The translations under genes and the position numbers were made by a program. Below are positions 54,405 through 64,000 of a DNA stretch of 64,000 bases, in pieces. Each line of letters opens with the position of its first letter. Positions within the stretch are counted from its first letter, which is position 1. Source of the stretch: Crotalaria pallida (Eukaryota > Streptophyta > Magnoliopsida > Fabales > Fabaceae); assembly GCA_037953625.1 (NCBI GenBank), contig CM075652.1, positions 33,598,501-33,662,500 of the forward strand, given 5' to 3'. The notes beneath the pieces are model-generated. The model saw nothing but the letters and a program-made list of their open reading frames with translations. It searched no databases and was not told the origin of the DNA.

Positions 54405-57400
54405 AATGGTTTCAATCCTCGGCCGTGGAGTACGGATTCTTCCTACTCCCAAAGAGTTACTCCACATGAGAGTAACTAGTAGATAGTTGTTTAAGTAGTG
54501 CACTTTAGTGTTCATGCATGCATTGTTAGTTGAAATGGGTACAGTTTAGTAGGGTGAGTCATAGTTTAGTAATCATAGAAGTTTATTTTCAATATAAAGT
54601 GGGTCAACTCAATTTTTCAAAGTGTAACTGGTTGTATTTGGAAATGGACAGAAAGTAGGGACTAAGGGAAAGGAAAACTCCCAACGGGTCAGAGCATGAA
54701 ACTGCTACCCCACCGGGAAGGACTAACTCTTAGTTTTGAATTAATCTCCTCTATTTCAAATATAACAAGGGATTGAGGTTTCGCTTTAAGACGAAATCTC
54801 AAAGCCTTTCTTCGAATCGAAGACGAGTCATTCTTTATTTGATTGGAACTCAAGTAGCACGAAAACAATTTTGTCTCCAATGCAATATAGAATCAAGACG
54901 GATCCCTCACATTTTGTATTCATCGGAAGATGACATTGTTAATGTCCTTGAACCCAACCAAATAATTGTTGGATTTATTTTCTAAGTCTAAGAATAGTAT
55001 TGGTATTAGAGGTAATCTAGCTTATACGCTTCGAGCATTCTTTATTAGAGTGCGCAGCGGAAGTGAATAGGAGTTAATCTTTTGTAATTGCCTTTAACTG
55101 TGATTACTAAGTGTCGTCTTAGTAAAAACCTAATGGCCTTCTACATTTCCACATCATATTTTGGTGATAAATATACTCTGATTTTTAAGGTATGAAAATG
55201 CTTTTGCAACAAAATTTTTCTGAGAATATATTTTCAAAAAGTATTAATACTATGATTTGAAATGAATGTCAAGTATAGTAATGCTTTGATATTTTTTTCA
55301 AAGTATAGGATTGTTTCACACTCTGATAATTGATTGAATGTCGTAACACTAAATTTTAAGAAAATCTCATTCACAATGTGAATTCTTAACAAATTGAATG
55401 ATAGTGTAATTTATTTTTAAGTTACACCAATTCTCAATTGATAGGAATTCAATGACGGCGACATAAGTCAATTTGAACTCTCAAACTAAAATGAGAGGAA
55501 AGGCATTCACTAGAATTTAAAGAGAGTGAATGACATTGAAACCTTTTAACCATAAATCCGTTCCTTTTATTTGAGTTTGATGACTACAGAGGATTCTTAT
55601 TTTCTTTGTCAAAGGAATCCTCAAGCTTCAGAATCAATTTCAAATGAATGTGAAATGATTTTGAAAACTCAAATGAATAATTTGAGTTTGTAAGTGCTTG
55701 ACATGTCTTTTCCTAAACAATAATTTTGTTCAAATTTTAAATGAACAGAATTTACAAAAGTATAAATTGTTTTTCCTTATTCTAAAGAAAATGCGAATTC
55801 TTGAAAATTCTTTTATCACCAAGTACCAAACCCTTTTTCACAGAAGTTGGTACTTTATTGTTTCTATTGTAATGTGGAAGTGGAAAATGTGAATAAAAGG
55901 TAGTGAGGTGAGTTAAAGGTAATGCAGCTACCCTAGAGTTAAAGTCTAGTTTAGAACCAAACTAGAGTAATGGATGTTATACCTTCTTCCTTCAAGTTCA
56001 TATAGAACTCCAAGGAATTCGTTGTGTCTATTGAACAAACTGTGTTCTGGAAGTGCAAACGATTTTCAAACCGTTTTCAAACCATCATTAACTCTTCCAT
56101 GGAATGTAGTTTGTGAACGTCCAAGTTCTAGTCTCAACATCCATTATAAAAGTCGTAGCACCAAAGTCTAGAGGGTAATAAGGAAGTCTCAACTAGGATT
56201 CTATGGCAAGTCGTAGTTGTGTGACCTTTAAGCCTAAGGAACCAATTAGGAACCCTTAAACCTTAGGAAGAATAGTGAGTGTAGTGCTAGTGAAGTCTTG
56301 CATAGGGGAGAGTTTCTGTTAGATCGAGGGTAGAAACCCCATATTTTTTCATTCATAGACTGAGCGGTAGAAGCTAGGTTCGATTTGTCGAGTCCTAGAG
56401 TCTAAGCATAGGTGCGTAGGCATATAGATTTGCATATAGGAAGCGGGTTTTGAAATGTTTTCGAACGATGGAATTTTATATAGGTGTATTTATGATTTTA
56501 AACTTAGTAGGACTCTATGTTAAGTCCAATTATTTTCATAAACCCTTTTCTTGCGATTTCAAGGGGTAGTTCCCAAACTCCAAATCTTTTCAAGTACTTT
56601 GTGTACTATTTCAAATCGATTTTTGACAAAGACTATTTTTCCACCTCCTATTAAAGGTGATTTCAAAAGCATACTATCTTAATCTATATTCACTATTATC
56701 AAATCAAACTTTTCCAAGTAATTGCCCTGTGTCCTCACATGGTAATTTAGAATTTCCATCTTTCCCTAGTATATCTATATTTTTCAAAGTAACCTTTTCT
56801 AGGGAAAACTTTATAAGTGTTAAACTTGCAATTTTGATACATTTGGTTTTATTTGAATGACAACTTATTTTCTATACATAGGATTGAAGTGTATTTATTT
56901 TCACTATAACCCCTATGTTTTCAATCATAGTTATAGTCCGGGTATTTTCCCAATTTTGACTATTCTTAAGAAAATGTTTAGCATAAAAAAAAGTTTTAAC
57001 TTGTACAATATATTTCTCCCATGATTGACAATCCGGAATGTATGGACATTCCAATCCTTTTCTCTTTCATGTTAAACGAACTTGGTTGAAGATTGATAGC
57101 ATCTTCTCTATTAATCTTCAACCCTATTTTCTAATCGTGTTACATACCGGTGAAGGTTATGTAGCCATCAAGAATTGTCAAGAAACTGTTTATACCCTTG
57201 ATTTCAACTCTTATGTATTTAACTGGTTCTTTTCAAAACCTTGTTGCATCCATGCACCAATCAAAATTTTGTTAGATTCTAAGGGAGTCTTGCTATTAAC
57301 AAGTCTTTCAAACCTTTTTTATCAAGGTAATACAAAACTCCTTTTGGTGTGAATGGATTGTTTTATTTATTTGTGTAGAGTTGACGCTCTACTCTCCTTT

Positions 57401-57889
57401 TAAAAGTGTATTCCTTGTTAAAATTCAAATGATGTTTCTTGTATTTCACTTATGTTTGATTTAAAAAAAAATGAAAATTTTCATGTATTGCAATATCTTG
57501 ATCTGTTTGTATTCTAAATTTTCTTTTGATTGTGATTGAATTTTAATTGGTTGCCTTAATTATTTTTGAGTGCTTTCATGTTGTATGTGAATATAGGACT
57601 AAGTAGGTTTGTATTGATAGGTAATGCCCATAGACTTCGAACTTTATGTTTTGAACCTTAAGGAACTAAGTGGGACTTTTGGAGGAAGTCTCATTAGCAA
57701 GCAAGTAAAGATAGTAATAGAATCCCATTCGGAGTTGTATCCTAAGTGGGGGAGCGAATCCCCCAAAGTCGTGTCTATCCGTAAGTAGGTTAAGACCTTC
57801 TCTATAGTTGAGCATATAGCTCAATGTCTTCTTATGTCATAGAAGTAAGCCGAATTTTGGGGACGAAATTCATATAAGTGGGGGAGAAT
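54405..57889 (+). other. Non-coding internal region of the LARD-like element
   Basis: No retrotransposon protein motif was found. Short plus-strand open frames of 60 to 104 codons exist (54773..54985, 55974..56171, 57038..57352); none is recognised. The end carries GGGGACGAAATTCATATAAG and the polypurine tract. Confidence 0.75.
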
Positions 57890-59183
57890 TGTAACATCCC
57901 CAATTTCCGATATCCGTTTAGGATGGTTATTAGAGGCAAATTAGTATGTGTTTAAGCGTTTAAAGTGTAGAGTTTAGCCAAGAGTAGAATTGTGTGAGAT
58001 AGAACTAGCTTAGAATGGGCTTAAATAGTATAGGAATAAGGTTTTGAGTAGTAATCCAAGCCTAGATGAGTGTAGGAGCCTAAGGAAGTGAATTGGAGTT
58101 AGCAAACCACCAAAATAGGGTTTTCAGTAAGGTAATCGATTACCTTGAAGGGTGTAATCGATTACTTGCTCCCTGGAAAATCACACAAAAGTTGCATTAA
58201 AAGTAATGGATTACTTGGGCAAAGTAATGGATTACTTGGTCAAAGTAATGATTACTTGGGCAAAGTAATGGATTACTTGGGCAAAGTAATGGATTACTTG
58301 GGAAAAGTAATGGATTACTTGGCCTCTGAAAATCATACTAGAATTGTTGCATCAAAGGAAGTAATGGATTACTTCAAGGAAGTAATCGATTACTTTAAGT
58401 CAGATCTGATTAAAAACACGTTTTTCCTTCATTTTCCTCATTTCACTCTCTCTCCTCCCTCACGACTTCTCTCTCTTCTCTCTCTAAACCTCCATGGTTT
58501 CTTCCTCTCTTTCCATGGCAAATCACCATAAAAACACCACAAATCACCAAATTGAAACCGTGAATCATCCCCAAATCTCATCCTAATGATTTCCCCTCTC
58601 TCAAATCATGTGTTTTCTCCCTCTTTATCATGGAACCCCAAATCCCCCAAAACCCTAAGTTGGGTAATCAACCCCATAGAGCCTTCTAATCCTTCAAGGA
58701 GTCTTAGATAGTGCATGAGAGCATGGAATAGGAGGCTAAGAAGCTTGGATTGGAGCTTGGTGAGTGGGTTTGGAGGAAACCCCAATTTCCTCTTTCTCTC
58801 TCTTAAAGGTAAGGGGGTTACTTTGGTTCTAATTAGGGAAGGGATTTAATGATAGTAATAGGGTTATACCTAGATGTATTTTGATATGTGTATAGGTGAT
58901 TTGTATGCTTTGTATGTTGTGGGTGAAATATATGTTATGAACTTAGGGTTTGATGTTAGTAAGTGATTGTTTTTATTGATATTGAATGAAATGAATGAAT
59001 AAATGTTATTGTCATGATTATTGATATTGTTATGATTGTTATTGGACTAAAGGAATGAGTAACTGTTATGGTTAATGAAATTAATATTGTCAAAATTGAA
59101 GGGTAAATGTGAAATTGATGATGTTGGTACTTGAATGGTTATGAATTGGAATGATTGAATGATTTGGTAATTTAGAGATAGAG

Positions 59184-59214
<31 letters not shown>

Positions 59215-60593
59215 GGTAATCGTTATATATTGTTATGGCCTATTGCTCTAAGTTAGAGAGACCAACCAAATTGGTATAATGGTAAAGAGGATTGACTATT
59301 GTAAACACCATAAAATGAACTAGAAACACGTGCATTCAAGGAGTAAGGTGGACCTTAGGTGTAACGGGGAAAACTTACGTTTCTATTCGTGAAGGCAAAA
59401 GTAGCTAGATTGTGCCACTAAAACAATCGCTGAGAATTGTTATGGAAAACTTTGATCTTCCAAAGGGCCGGGTTCGCAACCCGTGTCGGGGATTGGTTTT
59501 ATGCAAACCATAATAATTCTGTCAGTTACTTTGGCTTTTCGTGGCCAGTGAGGGTGATTTCTGCTAGAGCCAATTTGGGAGAATCAATCCAAATTGTACG
59601 TTGTACACTACCCTAGAGGAGTGTGACGTATTGTGCAAGCGGATGAGCGATATTCCGAGAGGATATGAAGCATCCAAACAGGGGTTGGGAAATGCTTACT
59701 CCTGGTCGGTTTTCCCCAGAGTGGAGGGTGTAGTGGGGTGAGGAAATTGTTATTGTTATTGGAAATGGAGAAGTGCATTCATTGTCATAAACGAGTTTAA
59801 TTCGCTGAATCCAATGAAAGTGTTAAAGTGTTATAGTGAATACAGTGAAAAGTTATAGTGTTACATTGGATTCAGGGATTAAATCACAGTAGTATAAAGT
59901 TACATGCATTGTTCATATGTTTAAGCATAAAAGCATCGTAAAGTATTGTTATTGTTATTGTTATTGTTTAAGGAAAGGTGAAAAGTGTGAATTGGTTAAA
60001 TGATAAGATATAGAATTGTTATTGTTGAATGGGATAATATGAATATGATGAAAGATGTTTGGGTATGTCTAGTTATGTTTTATTACTGTCGTTTTAAGTG
60101 TTTTCCTTGATTATTATTCAAAGTTCTCACCCTTACAGTGGACATATTAGGTACACATTGGAGACAGGCACATGTGAAAGTCAAGGCCGTAAAAGGTATA
60201 CTCCTGTAAAGAGTATACTGATATTGGCGACCTTATGGTCCCAACTATAGTGCAACCATTCATAGGTCCTGATTTGTAAAGATTAGATTTTTATAAATAT
60301 TGTATTTTAATTGATAATGACGATTTTATTTTAAATGTATTTTCATTAATGCATAAGTTCTCTCTTCTCATGGGGACAAGATGAAAGCATTGTATAGTAT
60401 TGTCTATTTTGAGCTGAAAGTTATACTTTATTAAATTGAAAGCTGTTCTGGACTGACATGTTTAATATTTATTCGGGGAAAAGTCTGATTTTTAAAGGAA
60501 ACTCCGTCGAAAATTTTATAAACCCCGAACGTTTTCTAAGATAAAAGGCTAATCTATAGTAATAGTATTAGTATATAAAGATAGGGTGTTACA
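57890..60593 (+). repeat. 3' LTR of the LARD-like element
   Basis: Near-identical to 51684..54388. Differences include ten rather than eleven palindrome units, one of which has lost a base (TAATGATTAC near 58247), a 13-bp indel near 58030 and a longer (TA)n run (59184..59210). Confidence 0.95.
58132..58396 (+). repeat. TAATCGATTA/TAATGGATTA array, 3' LTR
   Basis: Ten copies: three with a CG centre, six with GG and one with a one-base deletion. Relative to the 5' LTR it has lost one 42-bp double unit and gained one 21-bp unit. Confidence 0.93.
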
Positions 60594-61201
60594 GCATCCG
60601 CAACTTGGAGATACAAGAGGGCCAGCTTGCAAAGCAAATCTCAGAGATCGCTAGGAACCTTTCCTAGTGACACCATTACAAATGCCAAGGAGCGTTGTTT
60701 GGCAGTGACTCTTCGGAGTGGCAAGTCTTATGAGGAGTCACAATCGAAGGGTGATGCGACTGAAGCGGCAAAGAAGAAGGAAGAGCAGCCTAGGACTGAT
60801 GCAATACTGAATCAATAGCAAGGCAAGCCTGGAGCATCGAAAACGCAAGATCCACCTGCGGATCTCAACCACAGCACACCGAGCCTGCTCCATTGCCTTC
60901 GAGGATCCCTTATCCTCAGAGGCTGAAGAAAGAAGAGGACAAGAGACACTTTTCCAAGTTCTTAGAGATGATCCGGAAAATCCAAATCAATATCCCGTTT
61001 GCGGAGGCTCTTGAACAGATGTCTCTGTATGCGAAATTTATGAAGGATCTGCTTACCAAGAAGAAGGGAATGCTTTCGGAAGAAACATTCCCTATTGCGG
61101 AGAAGTGCAGCAACTAATCAAGAGCAACCTTCCACCAAAGATGAAGGATCTTGGAAGCTTCAACCTCGTTATCGGCATTGGCAAGGAGTACACAGGTAAT
61201 G
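60594..61201 (+). pseudogene. Athila/Tat-type Gypsy gag-protease region, right piece
   Basis: It continues the gag split by the LARD: RNLEIQEGQLAKQISEI, then the family-typical NAKERCLAVTLRSGKSYEE (60675..60735), a TAG stop at 60816, then PYPQRLKKEEDKRHFSKFLE and INIPFAEALEQMSLYAKFMK (60905..61050). These are hallmarks of Athila/Tat gag just before the protease. Another stop lies near 61116, and the frame ends where an antisense LTR begins at 61202. No protease active site is reached. Confidence 0.88.
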
Positions 61202-62636
61202 TGTTGGCAATTCGGCAAGTGTACCAATCGCACATGTAATAAAGAGTAAGTAAATTATCGTTCCACTCGGGGATTGCCAATTGTTTCTAATTTCTTTCAC
61301 CTAATTGCAATTACTATGTATAACTTGCATGGGTTTAGAGTTTAGAGATAGGAGTGTAGAATTAATGGAATGAAACAATTCAGAAACTAAAAAGGAATTA
61401 GAAGCAAATATGGAAAAGGTTAGGAAATTGGTTTCATTGTAGGATCAGGTTATTAATTATGAAAATATGTTTTCCAATAAATCAAAAACTCCAGAAACAA
61501 TAAAAGCTAGATCCCTCATGGAAATTATGTTTCTTACTAAACTTTACCCCTTAATCCCTTAAGTGAGCTCTAATTTATAAGAGTTATACAATTACCCAAA
61601 AGTATTCCTACGAGTTGAATAATTATATTGTTTGGTTGAAAGGCCTAATCTTAATCCTAATTTTCCAATTAAGGTTCAGATTACCAAATCAAAACATAAA
61701 GTCGCGAATTCTATGAATTGTAATTAAAACACAACCAAGCAATTGATTTGAAAGGAAAAATATTAATTCTTTAATAAACAGCCAAATTAAGATCCATACA
61801 AATCAACCTTATCCCTAACAAGAGGTTCAATTATACATATTTAGAGAAGAAGAAGAAGAAATGGAATAAACTAATCATCATAGACAATAATCAATTTACC
61901 CCCAAGAGATCTTCAATCTTCAAGTGGATCCCTCCATCAATGTTGATCTTCAATCCTTGTGCCTTGCCTCCTTGCCCTCAATTGCATAACAGCCTCTCTT
62001 CTCTAATCCTAATTCTATTCTAATCTCTTATTTGGTTCTGAAAAGTCTACCAAATCTAAAGGAAAAACCTATATTTAAAGTCTAAAACTAATCCTAATTG
62101 AATTGATATGATAATATCCTATTAGAATAATCTAATCTTTAATAATCTTATCTACAAATAGAATTTATTATCAAAATCCTTTTAAATCCCGTATTTGTGT
62201 CTGACAGAAACTTCGGCACTGATTTTGACCCCCAAGATGGATGCATTTGAGCAAGGCTATTTCTGGCAAAGTTGTAGATATTTTCCTTAGCTTTACAATG
62301 ATACCAAGATCGACTCATTTGGATAAGCGTATCTCAAGTTATGATCAAAACAGCGAACAGTGTCACTTTCTCGCACTTTGCGCGCTTGGGCGCGCGATGT
62401 CTGATGCCCTCTCAATTACCGCTGCAAGCGCGCCTGGGCGTGCTGAGGAATTTTCGACTCCGTTTCTCTCCGTTCTTGTGCCATTTTCAAGGTCTTCTTA
62501 TGCTTTTTTCAGCTCCAATAATATTTTCTCCAAATAAAGCTTCGAAATACCTGAAACATACCCAAAACGGATCAAAACGTTCAAAGGATTCTAATAAACT
62601 AAAAATTCCTAAAACTAATATATGTGAGAACCTACA
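61202..62636 (-). mobile_element. Athila/Tat-like Gypsy LTR, antisense
   Basis: The plus strand starts TGTTGGCAATTCGGCAAGTG and ends near GAGAACCTACA. On the minus strand the end reads GCGATTGGTACACTTGCCGA, the usual end of Athila/Tat LTRs just before the primer site. GC-rich GCGCGCTTGGGCGCGCGATG lies at 62378..62400. It is homologous to 31330..32666. No internal region is attached, so it is a solo LTR or a truncated copy. A matching 5-bp duplication was not found. Confidence 0.72.
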
Positions 62637-63078
62637 CTCGGTGGATGAAACAACTAGGATACACTAGGAGAACACCTAGAAGGGGGGGTTGAATAGGTGT
62701 TAGATAAACTTTGAAAGATTTTCACAAGAAACAAATCAAAACGATTAAAAAAAATGATTTTCACAAAAATTCTTTAGCCTTAATCGATTAATGACATGAA
62801 CTAATCGATTAATGCCTCTGTTAATGGATTAATAACTTTTCAATCAAATACGAAAATCAATCAATTAACATGTATAACCAGAGATTCAACGGAAACAATT
62901 AACACCTATATTCTTATTGATTACCTAGATTATGAAAATGATTTTCCCCAAATCAATTTTGCACAATTAAGATTCAATTCAATCAATTATGAAAAATCAC
63001 TTTTTCTAGGTTTTCAACCAAGAACACAATGAATAACAAGAATTGTAAAGAGTAGAGAGTTTAGAGATACGACACAGT

Positions 63079-63140
63079 GATTTATCCTGGTTCACTTTCA
63101 TCCACTTGAAAGCTACTCCATTCCCCTCTTCAACCAAGAG
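63079..63140 (-). promoter_or_regulatory. Double-hairpin module and TGAACCAGGATAAATC box, antisense LTR
   Basis: Minus strand order: hairpin 1 CTCTT-GGTTG-AAGAG (63140..63126), linker GGGAATGGAGTAG, hairpin 2 CTTTCA-AGTGGA-TGAAAG (63112..63095), then TGAACCAGGATAAATC (63094..63079). Both stems differ in sequence from the two plus-strand LTRs but pair perfectly. Confidence 0.75.
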
Positions 63141-63767
63141 AGATTCTTCACTACGAGGAATTAGAGTTTCTCAAATTACAAGTAAATGCCTCACAAGACT
63201 TCCTTCTTGCTAGCCTACAAGAGATACCACACCCTTGCCTTGTAACCCTATTGATATCTAATCTAACCTCTTCTCTTGCTTGCCGATACCCCACAACAAG
63301 TCTTCCAATGCTTTGAGATTCTTCAAAGACTTCCACTTGCTTGCTTCACAACAAGGCTTCCAAGTTCTTGATGAAATGCCACACCAAGGCTTCCAAATAA
63401 CTTTGCTTGATTCACAACCAAGACTTCCAATTGTTGTAGATAGCTTGCCTCTTGCAAAGATTACAACTCAAATGAAAACCAAATAACAATCCTATGAATC
63501 TCTTTCAAAATCTATGAAAAGATCAACATGAGAGATTCAAGGTTCTTGATCAAAGAATGTAAAAGTTAAAACTTTGATCTTGAGAAAGTGAGAGAGAATA
63601 GAGTGGCTTTGATTCTTTGTAAAATTGATTATCAAAATGATGGAATATTGTAATAATGATTCACAAAGGTTAGAAATAGGTTTATATAGAATACCCAAAA
63701 GTTAGGAATGGTTAGAAATGCTTTTGAGAAGTGAAAAACTCATTTAAAAACAGTAACAGCTCGTGTT

Positions 63768-63955
63768 AATCGAGTAACAAAGTTACTACTCGAGTAATCA
63801 GTGTAAAACTTGTTCACTAATCGAGTAATCTGAGCCTTAATCGAGTATTTACGCAAAGCTTCAAAAATCTACTCGAGTAATCAGCCCCTTAATCGAGTAT
63901 TTGCGCAAGACTGCAAAATTCTACTCGAGTAAACAAGTGGCTAATCGAGTAGTCA
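63768..63955 (-). repeat. Mixed ACTCGAGTA/AATCGAGTA array
   Basis: About ten sites alternate between the perfect ACTCGAGT palindrome and the hybrid AATCGAGTA. The hybrid is half of the TAATCGATTA type and half of the ACTCGAGT type. Confidence 0.88.
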
Positions 63956-64000
63956 GTTCAAAAAACACTTAAAAACTTGTTTTCTAAAAATCTAAACCTT

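Larger units (their letters stand above)
51684..60593 (+). mobile_element. Complete non-autonomous LTR retrotransposon (LARD-like), 8910 bp
   Basis: 5' LTR 51684..54388 (2705 bp), internal 54389..57889 (3501 bp), 3' LTR 57890..60593 (2704 bp), with a 5-bp duplication GCATC at 51679..51683 and 60594..60598. The primer-binding site TGGTATCAGAGC (54393..54404) matches initiator tRNA-Met, and the polypurine tract GTGGGGGAG precedes the 3' LTR. The LTRs differ mainly by palindrome copy number, a 13-bp indel, microsatellite length and scattered substitutions, so insertion is recent. The internal region has no gag-pol coding, so mobility must depend on a partner element. LTR style links it to the Gypsy families at 2530 and 34031. 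Confidence 0.95.
62650..64000 (-). mobile_element. Antisense Sirevirus-type Copia LTR, runs off the window
   Basis: On the minus strand the end carries CCTATTCAACCCCCCCTTCT, as in other Sirevirus LTRs (compare 9998..10020 and 19641..19655). The double-hairpin module with TGAACCAGGATAAATC lies at 63079..63140. Palindromes of both types are present: TAATCGATTA at 62780..62835 and ACTCGAGTA/AATCGAGTA at 63770..63955. The other end is outside the window. Confidence 0.78.

Overview
This window is plant nuclear DNA. It is AT-rich, with intron-bearing genes and dense nested transposons. The repertoire (Sirevirus-type Copia, Tekay/Athila-like Gypsy, CACTA, MULE, hAT, Stowaway, L1 and tRNA-derived SINE elements) is that of an angiosperm; the LTR style suggests a legume, but that is only an inference. 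Two host genes look intact. One, at 24485..29514 (+), encodes an RRM protein of the ACD11-binding-partner (BPA1) family. The other, at 38595..41850 (-), is a two-exon MCTP16-type protein with four C2 domains and a membrane anchor. They share no evident pathway; nearly everything else is mobile-element DNA.

Layout. 1..14959 is a nest: a Gypsy element (1..5423) lies in another Gypsy LTR (remnant to 6132). That LTR interrupts a decayed Sirevirus (6133..10045), which itself sits in a third Gypsy LTR (10046..10704 and 14767..14959). The third LTR is also split by a 4.06-kb CACTA element (10705..14766) carrying captured LRR receptor-kinase exons. 14960..24480 holds a GGT-rich low-complexity tract, a 5'-truncated L1 with target-site duplications, a solo Copia LTR, a solo Gypsy LTR, a Copia gag remnant and MITEs. 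The BPA1-like gene follows.

30400..38340 is a mosaic of antisense Gypsy LTR pieces, an Athila-like LTR, a fold-back Pack-MULE, a SINE with a 20-bp duplication and a MULE-derived hairpin. The MCTP16 gene comes next, with a gene-fragment-bearing hAT inserted about 65 bp upstream of its TATA box. 44250..50600 is MITE-rich, including a Stowaway inside a Stowaway and a tandemly duplicated tRNA-like SINE head. 51540..61201 is an Athila gag remnant split by a young 8.9-kb non-coding LTR retrotransposon with nearly identical LTRs. The window ends in an antisense Athila-like LTR and an antisense Sirevirus LTR.

The structures that standard annotation would not name are: (1) a double hairpin whose stems covary between three Sirevirus LTRs, just before a conserved TGAACCAG(T/G)ATAAA box; (2) arrays of short CG-centred palindromes (TAATCGATTA, ACTCGAGT, TAACCGGTTA) in LTRs of both Copia and Gypsy origin; (3) a conserved strong 5' splice site paired with a TTAG|GT acceptor-like site inside several Gypsy LTRs; (4) gene-fragment capture by three different DNA transposon superfamilies.
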